Shown here piece after piece: positions 16,903 through 26,108 of a DNA stretch of 34,504 nt. The stretch comes from Lachnospiraceae bacterium. Its GTDB lineage: Bacteria > Bacillota > Clostridia > Lachnospirales > Lachnospiraceae. The position numbers and the translations under genes are program-made. Each line of letters begins with the position of its first letter. The first letter of the stretch is position 1. Location of the stretch: the NCBI GenBank assembly GCA_022793065.1, contig JAAWCE010000058.1, positions 1 through 34,504 on the forward strand, read 5' to 3'. A model generated the notes under the pieces. The model saw nothing but the letters and a program-made list of their open reading frames with translations. It was not told the origin of the DNA and ran no database searches.

Positions 16903-18531
16903 ATGAATTCAAAATTTCGTTCTCTGATTCCTGTAATTTCATTACTCGCATTGGGGGCGGCGCTTCGTTTTGCCGCCCTTGGAAGCGTTCCGGACGGCAT
17001 GCACCAGGACGAGGCATTTGTGGCCTGGAACGGTTTTGCTCTGTTTCATGAAGGCATGGACTCTGCCGGACACTGCTTTCCCGTCTATATGGCGGATTGG
17101 GGCGACGGCCACAGCGCCCTTTATGTATGGCTTCTTCTTCCCCTTCTGGCGCTGACAGGCGGTGATATTACCCCTTTTCTGAGCCGTTTTCCTCAGGCTG
17201 CGGTTTCCGTCCTGACTTTATGGGTGGTATACCTTCTGTTTAAGCGACTTTTCGGTGCCGGCGCCGGACTTTGGAGCCTTTTCCTTCTGGCCGTCTGCCC
17301 CTGGCATATTATGATGTCCCGTTGGGGCCTTGACGCCAATCTGGCGCCCGGCTTCCTGATTTTCGGACTATATTTTTTTATCCGCGGCCTGGAACAGCCC
17401 AAATTTCTCCCTCTGTCAGGGCTTTTTTATGGCCTAAGCCTGTACGCTTACGCCGTGATCTGGCCCCTGGTTCCCATTCTGGTACTTTTACAATCAGCCT
17501 ACGGTCTTGCCCGCAAAAAACTGACCCTAAACCCATGGAGCCTGTTTGCCGGCGCAATTCTCTTTGTTCTGGCTCTGCCCCTGCTTCTCTTCCTTCTGGT
17601 AAACCAGGACTTCTTGCCCGAAATATGCCTGCCTTTTATAACCATCCCCAGAATGAACGGATACCGAGGCTCGGAAGTCGCACTGACCCTGCCTGAAATG
17701 TGGCAAAATCTGCGAACCGCCCTCTCCCTTCTCTGGCATCAAAACACCGGTGCCCCTTACGACATTCTCCTTCCCTGGGGACTTTTCTATGATATTGGAC
17801 GCTTCTTTATTGTCGTCGGCGTGATTGCCTTATCCGTCCGCCTTGTAAAGTGTTTCCGGACAAAATCCTTTGCCGGGGAATGTTTTGTGTATATACAATT
17901 ATTGGCCGGAGGGCTGAATTGTATGCTTGTCACTGCCAAACTTCACCAAATCAATTCACTTTATATTCCTTTTGTGCTTGCCGAAGCTTATGGCGTTTGG
18001 AGTACCATAACATTTTTAGAGAAAAAGAGTTTTTTCTCCGTGCTAACACCGGCGCGTATGAAGACCTTGTCCACCTGTGTCCTCTCCGCAGCCTATCTTC
18101 TGTGTCTATTTTTATTTCAGCGTGATTATTACACAGATTACCGCAGACTGGCAGGCGCTTATTATGCCCAGGGACTGGAGGAATGTGTGGATTATGCCCT
18201 GAATCAATGCAAAGCCTCGAACATTTCCGTCATCACTGCGGAAAAGGGCGCACAATGGCCCCGTCTGCTTCTCTACACCAAAACCCTTCCCTCTGAATAC
18301 CTTGCCTCCGTAACCTATGACGTCCCACCGGCTCCCGCAAGTTTTGAAACCAAAGGAATCCATATCAATACAAGGATTGATTACAATGCGATCAATCAGG
18401 AAAGCATCTATATCATATACTATACCGACTTAGAAGTCTTCGAGAAGGATTTCATTCTGACCGGCTTCTTTGACTGGTATGTTGCGGTTCCCCGCCGGGC
18501 AAACGCGGCCTTCCATGGCACGGCTCCCTAA
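16903..18531 (+). CDS. PMT/ArnT-like GT-C glycosyltransferase
   Basis: A 542-aa integral membrane protein. After the first helix comes GMHQDEAFVAWNG with Asp36/Glu37, the first-loop acidic motif of GT-C enzymes of the PMT_2/GT39-GT83 type. A second loop reads FPVYMADWGDGHSALY. About ten further hydrophobic segments follow, and the last ~110 residues are a soluble, probably extracytoplasmic domain. AGGAGA lies about nine nt before the ATG. It is divergent from the GT2 at 15731. Its TAA overlaps by four nt the TAG of the convergent gene (CTAA), so no terminator separates them. The expected reaction is transfer of a sugar from polyprenyl phosphate to a surface acceptor. Confidence 0.8.
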   Translation: MNSKFRSLIPVISLLALGAALRFAALGSVPDGMHQDEAFVAWNGFALFHEGMDSAGHCFPVYMADWGDGHSALYVWLLLPLLALTGGDITPFLSRFPQAAVSVLTLWVVYLLFKRLFGAGAGLWSLFLLAVCPWHIMMSRWGLDANLAPGFLIFGLYFFIRGLEQPKFLPLSGLFYGLSLYAYAVIWPLVPILVLLQSAYGLARKKLTLNPWSLFAGAILFVLALPLLLFLLVNQDFLPEICLPFITIPRMNGYRGSEVALTLPEMWQNLRTALSLLWHQNTGAPYDILLPWGLFYDIGRFFIVVGVIALSVRLVKCFRTKSFAGECFVYIQLLAGGLNCMLVTAKLHQINSLYIPFVLAEAYGVWSTITFLEKKSFFSVLTPARMKTLSTCVLSAAYLLCLFLFQRDYYTDYRRLAGAYYAQGLEECVDYALNQCKASNISVITAEKGAQWPRLLLYTKTLPSEYLASVTYDVPPAPASFETKGIHINTRIDYNAINQESIYIIYYTDLEVFEKDFILTGFFDWYVAVPRRANAAFHGTAP

Positions 18532-19769
18532 TACATTAACATATTACACTGATAGACACATACTCCGTAACATGTCAGCATGACAATGCACGGAACTCCC
18601 AACGCTATTTTTCTGTCCTCATGCCCGGCGATGCCATAAATCGCGCCCGCTGCCGGCACACACAGGGCAATACATGCCATTCCCCAAAAAACCGCCGGCG
18701 TCTCCACCAGGCTTACCAGCTTCAGCGCCCATGCCCCCAGCCGCTGAATATAATCCCAGGGAAAACGTGCCAGGGAAATCATCGACAAAAATATCCCCAT
18801 TCCCATAAATGCTTTACAGGTTCCCGATGCCCTTTTACCCTCCACCAAAATCAGCCACATTCCGGTTAAGACACAGAGCAGCATCCCCAACCCCATCCCC
18901 GGATGATTGTCACGAAACGCATATGAACTGAAAAACTGCCCGAATTTGTACCCATCCGCCATAATAGACTTTAAGGGCATCTGCAGTTCTCCCAATCCAT
19001 TCAAAAACACATATCTGATAAGCCGCAAAATGCCCGGTCCAAAGAGGATTCCCCCGGCGGCTGCGGAAACAAATGTCCACAAACACTTCCGATATCCCCC
19101 CACTGCCGCAGTTATTCCTGCCGCCGCCAAAAAATACACCACATCCGCATATCCTATACCAGCCAGAATGACAGCCGCCAAAACCACCGCTTTCTTCTTC
19201 TCCTTCCCCTCATCTTTCCATACCCCCATCAAGGCCCAAAGATAACAGGGGATCAGCATCCATACAAAAGCCTGTGAAAAATCCCCAAGGTCATAACATA
19301 GATAGATTCTGTATGGACAGGTCATATACAGCAGCATCCCGAAAAACACCGGCAGTTCTGTGCTCCTATGTGCAAAAATTCTCTGAAACAAAAGGATAGA
19401 CGCCGCCAAAGTCCCCACTTGCATCCCCGCCATATAAAGCCGGTAAACCAGCCCCATCTTCCCACACAACCAGTACATTCCCCCTGGAATAAAAAGCCAC
19501 ATGTTAGAATCCATCCCATTTACACTGCTGCCGGACATTGTGAATACGCCGGCCGAAGGGTATAGATATAAATGCCCTCTTTGAAAGCCCTCTGCAATTT
19601 CTTCCACACGGGCGGCCCATTCCGCCGTCATTGGGCTGTTCATAATACTCCTGCTTCCTAAAGGAATCAATACCACCATTCCGGTCAGAATACACAGAAT
19701 ATGAAACAATTCTTTCTTACGGTCTTTCTGTTTTGTGTTGTTCCTATTCCTTTGCTTTCCTTTTTCCAT
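18528..19769 (-). CDS. Short PTPS-related/YfhO-like paralogue lacking the catalytic Asp/His
   Basis: A 413-aa membrane protein with a Lys/Arg-rich N-terminus (about residues 1-20) and then helices. The region after the first helix aligns by eye with the catalytic loops of the larger paralogues at 2451, 19831 and 21665, keeping an Arg (Arg54) and the following EEIAEGFQRG pattern. The positions of the conserved Asp and His are occupied by Pro46 and Trp51. It has neither the N-terminal nor the C-terminal extracytoplasmic beta domain of the long paralogues. It may be a non-catalytic partner or a diverged enzyme. It follows the 19831 gene by 61 nt and is probably cotranscribed; the ribosome site TTGGGAT is weak. 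Confidence 0.65.
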   Translation of the reverse strand: MEKGKQRNRNNTKQKDRKKELFHILCILTGMVVLIPLGSRSIMNSPMTAEWAARVEEIAEGFQRGHLYLYPSAGVFTMSGSSVNGMDSNMWLFIPGGMYWLCGKMGLVYRLYMAGMQVGTLAASILLFQRIFAHRSTELPVFFGMLLYMTCPYRIYLCYDLGDFSQAFVWMLIPCYLWALMGVWKDEGKEKKKAVVLAAVILAGIGYADVVYFLAAAGITAAVGGYRKCLWTFVSAAAGGILFGPGILRLIRYVFLNGLGELQMPLKSIMADGYKFGQFFSSYAFRDNHPGMGLGMLLCVLTGMWLILVEGKRASGTCKAFMGMGIFLSMISLARFPWDYIQRLGAWALKLVSLVETPAVFWGMACIALCVPAAGAIYGIAGHEDRKIALGVPCIVMLTCYGVCVYQCNMLMY

Positions 19770-19830
19770 ATCCCAATCCGCCCTTTATTCCCCCAATTTT
19801 AATCCGCAAACCCGCCAAAGCATCTGGTTT

Positions 19831-21687
19831 TTACAGGAACACCGGCGGCTTTACAAATACAATTTCATTCACCTGATACACTGCCGAAGCTAACAATACT
19901 AACGCCATAATTCCTAAGGCCGCTTTGCTTAATATCCCCCCGTCTTCCTCCACATGCCGAAACAGAACTGCGGCAAGAAACGCCATAAACAAAACTGCTA
20001 TGGACATAATGCGTGTGGGATCTTGCAGCAAAACCACCATTTCCCCAATTCCCGGAATCCGTCCCAGCACATTCCATGGGAAATATATGGTGCACATACC
20101 CAGCGCCAGCAGCCCCAATACGGCAAAGGTTCCGCATATCATATCTCTTTTCCTTTTTTCATACTCCCATAGAATATAAAAGGAAAACAGCATAAAAACG
20201 CCCGCCCCCACCCATATCTCACTCCTGCCGCCGGCACCGCTTTCACTGTTCAAAAGCCAATAGAAAAAATATTCCAATGAAATACCGCCCCTTTGCACAT
20301 CCTCCGCCGTTTCTGAGAATTGCATGGCGTCAGAACTGATTCTGTAACATGCGGGCAGCCAGAACCGGACATTGAGCAGCAACGTAATCCCTAACGACTG
20401 CAAAAGTTGATAAAGTCTGGGTTTTTGCACTGTTTTTTTCCATTGAATCACACAAAACAATACTATAAATAACACGGTTATTCCAGCTATGACAACATGG
20501 CTCAAACTCATTGCGGCCATCCCCAAAATGATATACCATTTGTATCTGCGATACTTGACATAACAGGTATTTTCTTTCAGAGACGCCCCTTCCGCAATCC
20601 CCTGCTCTCCCTTCTCCGTCCCATCCTCCGTATAAAGTAAAAACATTCCACAACATACCAGGGGCAAAAAAATCATTGCCACATATTCCCCTATTGCCGC
20701 CTTCTGGTACATGGTATGAATCAAAAAAGGCGCCAAAAGATAAACCATACTGCCAAATAAGGCCCCATATTCGTTCTTTACACATTTTTGCATAGAAAAA
20801 TAAGCTGTCCCTCCGGCGCCCGCCGCTGCCCACACCAACAATACTTTATACGCCGTGGCCGCTGGAAATCCCGCCAGATACAAAAGCGCGGGAAAATACC
20901 AAAATACCTCCCCGCCAAACAAGGAGAACGCAGCTTTGTCCGTCCCTACCGGGAAAATCTTCCCCCGCCCCAGTGCTTCTGCCAAATACACAATACGATC
21001 CAAATGCTCCATAAGCCCGTCACCGGGGATTAAATAATTTGTCATACAGGGAAAACAGGCCACTCCCACGCAGCCAACAAGCCCCCAAAATACTGCCTGC
21101 TGTTTTCCCGTTACTTTTCCCTGAAGAATTCGTCTGCGGTAAATGACCAGGAAATCCAATATTCCAAAGCACGCCAACGCCGTTATCAACAACCTGCGAT
21201 TTCCCAAATTCGTCTCCCACACTTCCAGACAAAGCAATCCGTCCGCATCCACTTCCTGGAACACACATTTCACATAGGCCTCAGGCACCTTATCCGCCAC
21301 ATACACCCGAAACGCTCCATATTCCCTGCCGGAACCAAAAGACATGCCGTTTGCGCCGATGGACCCGAAATATCCGTCATCCCACTGCATGGACACAGAT
21401 ATCTCCTGCCCCTCTTTTAACCGGGTCCATACCCTCACCTGATACACCCCCGGAGAAAGATTCATCTTCCCCCCTGCAAACACTCCCTCTTCCACATAAA
21501 TTTTATTCTTCTCTTCGGTACCATCCGCTCCACTTATATCAGTTTCCCCGTTTACTTTTGCACTGCTGTCCCCATAGTAGACCTCTTTCAATTCTTCCCT
21601 GCGAAAACACCCTGGAAGCAATGCCAAAATTACCATAACCTCCATCAGAAACAGAAGCGTCAATTTATCCCATTTCCCTTTTCGCAT
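19831..21687 (-). CDS. PTPS-related/YfhO-like membrane protein (paralogue B, no C-terminal domain)
   Basis: A 618-aa protein. The start chosen is the ATG seven nt after GGAGG; an ATG 18 nt earlier lacks that site. The N-terminal hydrophobic segment ends in LALLPGC (Cys27), close to a lipobox, so the N-terminus may be lipidated or simply an anchor. Then follows an extracytoplasmic beta-rich domain (about 35-165) with the strand motif SPGVYQVRVW, matching TPGVYRIELA in the 21665 protein. The helix bundle opens with PGDGLMEHLDRI (Asp223, His228, Arg231), the presumed GT-C active loop. It ends shortly after the last helix, without the C-terminal beta domain. Its first 23 nt overlap the end of the upstream gene, so translation is coupled. 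Confidence 0.7.
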   Translation of the reverse strand: MRKGKWDKLTLLFLMEVMVILALLPGCFRREELKEVYYGDSSAKVNGETDISGADGTEEKNKIYVEEGVFAGGKMNLSPGVYQVRVWTRLKEGQEISVSMQWDDGYFGSIGANGMSFGSGREYGAFRVYVADKVPEAYVKCVFQEVDADGLLCLEVWETNLGNRRLLITALACFGILDFLVIYRRRILQGKVTGKQQAVFWGLVGCVGVACFPCMTNYLIPGDGLMEHLDRIVYLAEALGRGKIFPVGTDKAAFSLFGGEVFWYFPALLYLAGFPAATAYKVLLVWAAAGAGGTAYFSMQKCVKNEYGALFGSMVYLLAPFLIHTMYQKAAIGEYVAMIFLPLVCCGMFLLYTEDGTEKGEQGIAEGASLKENTCYVKYRRYKWYIILGMAAMSLSHVVIAGITVLFIVLFCVIQWKKTVQKPRLYQLLQSLGITLLLNVRFWLPACYRISSDAMQFSETAEDVQRGGISLEYFFYWLLNSESGAGGRSEIWVGAGVFMLFSFYILWEYEKRKRDMICGTFAVLGLLALGMCTIYFPWNVLGRIPGIGEMVVLLQDPTRIMSIAVLFMAFLAAVLFRHVEEDGGILSKAALGIMALVLLASAVYQVNEIVFVKPPVFL

Positions 21688-23983
21688 CCATTTTCCTCCG
21701 TTCATTTCTCATGTTCCGCCACATAACTGCCAATGACGCCATTGTCAGCAAACTGATCAGTTCGCTGACCCTCCAATATACAGGGCTTACAAATCTCACC
21801 ATCATTTCCCCTTCAAAGCCTTTGGGAATCAATACCCTAACCACATTGTTCTCCCCTGGGCACACGGGCATTTCCTCTCCCGTATCCGTACATACAGCCT
21901 TATATCCCTTATACAAAAGTATGGGAAAATCAATATAACTTTCTGTCTCCCACTCATTAGAACACCACAGCGTCACCTCCAGAGATTTCTTTTGGTATTC
22001 TCTTATTTCCACCCCCGGCCCCGCCGTCGCATCCCTATAAGTCACCTGACTCTCATCCGTACCTTCCATGAGATATTCTGCCCCTGAAATATAGCCGCTC
22101 CCCATACTTTCTTCATTATATAATTCATAATAACTCTGATTTCCATTGACAAAATCCAACAGATACATACCGGAAGTCATTACGCCGAATATTGCCACAC
22201 ACCCCAGCATCACATAATACTTCTCTCTCCTCTGCGACTTGAAATACCACAGGCAGAATCCGAATACCAGCACGAGGCACGCCGTACCCCATCCCAACAT
22301 GCGGTTCGGAAACTGAAGGCTGCTCACTAGGGACGCTGCAATGGGATGCATCGCCTGAATCCTGTCCCAGGGAAATATATTTAAACTCATATACAATAAA
22401 AGTATCCCAACGACACAGGCCGTCTTTACAAAAAGAAAAAATATTTTCTCGGAAAAATTTTTTCCTTCCGCTTTCCTGAATTTTCCAGAGAACCAAAGAA
22501 TCAAAAATATCCCCAATCCAATACACAATACCAGCCCTACTCCCATGGCATTAGAATACTGCATTCCATTCTCCATGTCGAACGGATTTGCATCCGTGCG
22601 CCAAAACTGAAACGGCAAATGCGCCGGATAAAGCCCCCTCTCCTGAATGGTGCGGGCAGACACATTTCTAATGTGCACATTCTGCGTTAAAAAATAATCC
22701 AAAAACGGAACCAGAAACCACAGACACACCCCCAATGTGACCAATGCCCCTTTCAATAAAACAAAAAATACTCTGGGATGCAATATTCTCCTTATAAAAA
22801 TCAAACAAAACAGCAACACTACGGCCACTGTAATCTCACAGGTGAGTACATGGGACTGGATTAACCCGCTAACTCCCGCCATCAGCGGCGCCCATGCCGT
22901 CTTATACTCTTTTTCCTCATAGTTTTGTGTAAAAATCCGAAATAAGCCATATAAAACCAATGGTAAAAATGTCAACGCTGTCCCTTCTCCTGTAGCAGTA
23001 GCGCTGACAAACTTGTATAGCCTGATAATTGACAAAGTATACAAAGCACTGGAAACTGCTCCGATATGACGGCTGCCGGACATTTTGCCAAAACAATAGT
23101 AGGAAATCCCGGCGGTGGCAATATTGATCACAATACAATACACATTGTAACTAAACCATATGGGAAACCCAAGCAGCCGAAGCAGCGCCGGAACATACAG
23201 CAAGATATTGCAATAAAAAATTGCATCCGCATATCCGTGTCCATACATCCATTTTGGTTCCAGCCTGACCGGGAATTGTCCCCCCAACAGTCCGTCCTTA
23301 ACCCCCTCAATCCTTTGAAGATGATATGTCAAATCCGCTCCTGTAATAGTATACCCGCACAGATAAGGTACAGAAGCTATAAAGCTGATTGCCGCCACCC
23401 AAAAAAAAGCTTGTTTCTTCCCAACATCAATGGAATAACATTTATCATAATATAAAAATATTTGTGCAGCGCTTGCCATACTCCATCCAAAGGCCATAAT
23501 GGTCAGCAACATTGTCCATAGCTGCTTTGTCTCTACAACCCTCAAATCTCCCGTAACCAGATTTCCTTTGCCCCCATAGGAAACCACCACCTGAAGATTT
23601 TCCGTACTCTCATAAAGCCATATATGAAATCCTGTCCTATGAAGACCACTATACATATGTTCGCCGTTAGAACACAGCCCTTTATAGAAAACTGTACCAT
23701 CCGCCACGTTGCACAGCGCAGCGGCATCCAAATCCGTATCATACGCCAGTTCTATTCGGTATACGCCCGGTGTAAGACTGATACCGTCCCATACCACCAC
23801 ATCTGTCCCGGAATCAGCTTCCGTAAAACGATATCCGCCTTCACCCACATATTCCCACACCCTGCTGGGCGCTGCAATCCGAATGATACAAAAAAGAATG
23901 GGAATAAAAAAAATAACTGATGTGACACAAAACAGCTTTCTTTTCCATAATTTCAATTCATATACCTTATGCAGAATATTCAT
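21665..23983 (-). CDS. Large PTPS-related/YfhO-like membrane glycosyltransferase (paralogue C)
   Basis: A 772-aa protein with the same plan as the protein at 2451: N-terminal helix (about 17-36), an extracytoplasmic beta domain (about 45-150) with TPGVYRIELA, a helix bundle, a soluble beta-rich tail (about 640-740) and a final helix. The bundle opens with TGADLTYHLQRIEG (Asp217, His221, Arg224), and a second loop reads ATGEGTALTFLPLVLYG, comparable to GALGESLAMVFLPLIIWG in the 2451 protein. AGAGGG directly abuts the ATG, so initiation may be weak; no better start is available because a stop lies 18 nt upstream in frame. It is the first of three related genes in a row (772, 618, 413 aa). Likely function: lipid-linked sugar transfer outside the membrane. 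Confidence 0.72.
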   Translation of the reverse strand: MNILHKVYELKLWKRKLFCVTSVIFFIPILFCIIRIAAPSRVWEYVGEGGYRFTEADSGTDVVVWDGISLTPGVYRIELAYDTDLDAAALCNVADGTVFYKGLCSNGEHMYSGLHRTGFHIWLYESTENLQVVVSYGGKGNLVTGDLRVVETKQLWTMLLTIMAFGWSMASAAQIFLYYDKCYSIDVGKKQAFFWVAAISFIASVPYLCGYTITGADLTYHLQRIEGVKDGLLGGQFPVRLEPKWMYGHGYADAIFYCNILLYVPALLRLLGFPIWFSYNVYCIVINIATAGISYYCFGKMSGSRHIGAVSSALYTLSIIRLYKFVSATATGEGTALTFLPLVLYGLFRIFTQNYEEKEYKTAWAPLMAGVSGLIQSHVLTCEITVAVVLLFCLIFIRRILHPRVFFVLLKGALVTLGVCLWFLVPFLDYFLTQNVHIRNVSARTIQERGLYPAHLPFQFWRTDANPFDMENGMQYSNAMGVGLVLCIGLGIFLILWFSGKFRKAEGKNFSEKIFFLFVKTACVVGILLLYMSLNIFPWDRIQAMHPIAASLVSSLQFPNRMLGWGTACLVLVFGFCLWYFKSQRREKYYVMLGCVAIFGVMTSGMYLLDFVNGNQSYYELYNEESMGSGYISGAEYLMEGTDESQVTYRDATAGPGVEIREYQKKSLEVTLWCSNEWETESYIDFPILLYKGYKAVCTDTGEEMPVCPGENNVVRVLIPKGFEGEMMVRFVSPVYWRVSELISLLTMASLAVMWRNMRNERRKMDAKREMG

Positions 23984-24050
23984 CCCTCTTTTACCATCGC
24001 CTTAATTTTATCTAAGCTTAACTTAATTTCCTTTTTATGTCAACTTACAA

Positions 24051-24357
24051 CTGATTTCGCAGATTATCACAATCTGCGAAATCCATAGAAAATCATTGAG
24101 AATTACGCCATTTCATTGACTTTTGACCCCTGCTTTTGACCTTGTATAGCCAAAGAACAATTCCGGCCCAAAGCCCTTGGTACCAATTTATTCATGAATT
24201 TGCCCTCTGTCTTGACAAAGCAAAATTCCCTGTTTATAATGAATTGCAATAATAGAAAATTGCTTTTTCTAAGGATTTTTGACATTATTTATTTGTAAAT
24301 ATCACACATTTTACCGATAAATGGATTTCGCAGATTGTGACAATCCACGAAATTCAG
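24051..24357. mobile_element. Candidate MITE-like inverted-repeat element
   Basis: It lies in a 476-nt AT-rich gap between divergent genes. A 20-bp sequence, ATGGATTTCGCAGATTGTGA, occurs at 24321-24340 and perfectly inverted at 24067-24086; with a few mismatches the match extends outward to 24051 and 24357 (about 36 bp each). Each end is itself a hairpin: GATTTCGCAGATT/AATCTGCGAAATC is perfect on the left, with two mismatches on the right. No transposase and no clear target duplication are seen. The interior carries a tandem GGTCAAAAG motif (minus strand) and a consensus plus-strand promoter. The rest of the gap (24358-24479) holds only a small CATAAC/GTTATG stem and the ribosome site; 24004-24050 has a perfect minus-strand TTGACA (24039-24044) without a good -10. 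Confidence 0.5.
24212..24240 (+). promoter_or_regulatory. Consensus sigma-70 promoter inside the inverted-repeat element
   Basis: TTGACA (24212-24217) and TATAAT (24235-24240) with exactly 17 nt between are both full consensus. It points to the GT-C gene at 24480, giving a leader of about 230 nt that contains the right-hand hairpin of the element followed by TTTTTT (about 24361-24367), a possible attenuator. Confidence 0.75.
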
Positions 24358-24479
24358 CATATTTTTTGTTATATCTGAAACCATAAGAGTACTCTGCTGC
24401 ACGATGATTGATCTGCGGTATCCCCCCAATTACATAACGGCAGTTATGATTGTGAGAAGCGCGGAAAGGAATTCTAATT

Positions 24480-26108
24480 ATGAAATGTTTTTCAGATAAG
24501 CTATACGCCTTTTGCCTGGGTTTCATTGGGATTCTCATGCCCTTATTTACGGGTCTGCTCTTCGTCAGCGGCTTCATATTGACATGTTTCTCAACCGATA
24601 TGGAAACGCAAAAGGTATTGACAAAATGGGATAATCCTCTCATTTCCCTTTTTATATTGCTGCTTATGAGTCTACTCTTCTTTCTGCCCGCCGCTTACAT
24701 GGCCGTCAAAGGGTCTGCCTCCGCCCATAACCTTCTGCGTTTTTTTGTGTTGGGATGGTTTGTGACCCTGGGTATTCTCCAGATCTTATACGGCAAAACC
24801 GTGCCCGCTGCAGACGCTTATTCCGTATATGATCTGGCCCAAAGTCTTGCAGAAGGAGATACTTCCGTTATCCATCCCACCGATTCCTATTTATCCTATT
24901 ATCCTCAGCAAATGGGCCTTGCCGCATTTTGGGAACTGCTTATCCGACTTTGGAAGCTTACCCATATAAACCAACACCCATACCATTTTCTTAAAATCGT
25001 ATCGATATTGCTGGGATGTGTTATTATTTTATATCAGGAAAAAATTGTCCATATCCTTTGGCAGGACAAAAGGACAGATTGCCTCTACCTGCTGCTTGCA
25101 GGCGCAAACTGCCCTTTCCTTATGTATACTTCCTTTCTCTATGGAGAAATTCCTTCTTTTGCAGCAATCTCCATAGGATATTATTTTCTTCTCCGATTTT
25201 TAGCAGCCCGAAACGATTCCTTCCCCGGCGCTGTCAACCCTCCCTCCGATAAGGGCAAAATCAGAAAGTTGTTTGGTTCACCCTTGATGCTGGCAGCCGG
25301 CAGCCTGTGCTTCCTTACCATAAGCGTAATGCTGCGCAAAAACTCTCTTATTTTCGTAATTGCTGCCGTTTTGGTCATTCTTTTTACCGGAAGCCCCAAA
25401 TACAAACGCGCGGTACTGGTGTTCTTTGCCGGATTACTCATGTTATCCGCCCTTCTCATTCTTCCCTGTATCCAAAAACTATATGAATGTCGTTCCGGCA
25501 ATAAAATCAACTCCGGCGTCCCCCCCATATCCTATCTGGCTATGGGCATGCAAGAATCTTCCAGGGCCAACGGCTGGTATAACGGCTTCAATTTCAACAC
25601 CTATCAGAACACGGGAATGAATTCAGAAGCCACTGCGGCCCTTAGCAAAACTGCCATAAAAGAACGATTGGACTATTTCAGGGAGCATCCTGGATATGCC
25701 GTTCGTTTTTATCTGGATAAATTCCTTTCTCAATGGGTTGACGGCACCTATGCCTGCCGCCAGGCCACCCTTGCCACCTTTGGAGGACGAAGCGCCTTTT
25801 TCACCTCTCTTTATGAAGGGGAGTACAGCAAATATCTCATCGCCTATTGCAATATGTACCAGAACATACTATACGCCGGAGCCTTTTGGTTCTGCCTCAC
25901 ATCCCCTGACAGGAAAAGAATTACCGGTCTTCCCATATTCCTTGGACTAATCAGCGTCTTTGGCGGTTTCCTGTTTCACATGCTATGGGAGGGCAACGCA
26001 AGGTACATCTTTCCCTATGGTCTGGCACTGCTGCCTTATACCGCCAGAGGTCTGCATCTGTTCGGCCACGCTGTCAGTAATACATTGCACCTCCAAAAAT
26101 CGACTTAA
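24480..26108 (+). CDS. Polytopic GT-C-like glycosyltransferase
   Basis: A 542-aa membrane protein with hydrophobic segments throughout the first ~330 residues and again near the C-terminus. An outside loop after the third or fourth helix reads AADAYSVYDLAQSLAEGD followed by SYLSYYPQQMGLAAFWELL, a layout seen in PMT_2/GT39-type glycosyltransferases. A soluble stretch (about 340-460) contains many aromatic residues. AAAGGA precedes the ATG at about ten nt. It is driven by a consensus promoter within the adjacent inverted-repeat element. Its last 35 nt overlap the 3' end of the convergent gene at 26074, the deepest overlap in the window. No named family is certain. Confidence 0.68.
   Translation: MKCFSDKLYAFCLGFIGILMPLFTGLLFVSGFILTCFSTDMETQKVLTKWDNPLISLFILLLMSLLFFLPAAYMAVKGSASAHNLLRFFVLGWFVTLGILQILYGKTVPAADAYSVYDLAQSLAEGDTSVIHPTDSYLSYYPQQMGLAAFWELLIRLWKLTHINQHPYHFLKIVSILLGCVIILYQEKIVHILWQDKRTDCLYLLLAGANCPFLMYTSFLYGEIPSFAAISIGYYFLLRFLAARNDSFPGAVNPPSDKGKIRKLFGSPLMLAAGSLCFLTISVMLRKNSLIFVIAAVLVILFTGSPKYKRAVLVFFAGLLMLSALLILPCIQKLYECRSGNKINSGVPPISYLAMGMQESSRANGWYNGFNFNTYQNTGMNSEATAALSKTAIKERLDYFREHPGYAVRFYLDKFLSQWVDGTYACRQATLATFGGRSAFFTSLYEGEYSKYLIAYCNMYQNILYAGAFWFCLTSPDRKRITGLPIFLGLISVFGGFLFHMLWEGNARYIFPYGLALLPYTARGLHLFGHAVSNTLHLQKST

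Noticed and set aside
24103..24285. A 60-codon minus-strand frame inside the inverted-repeat element
   Set aside because: It lacks a convincing ribosome site and a recognisable domain and overlaps the consensus promoter; not enough to call a gene.
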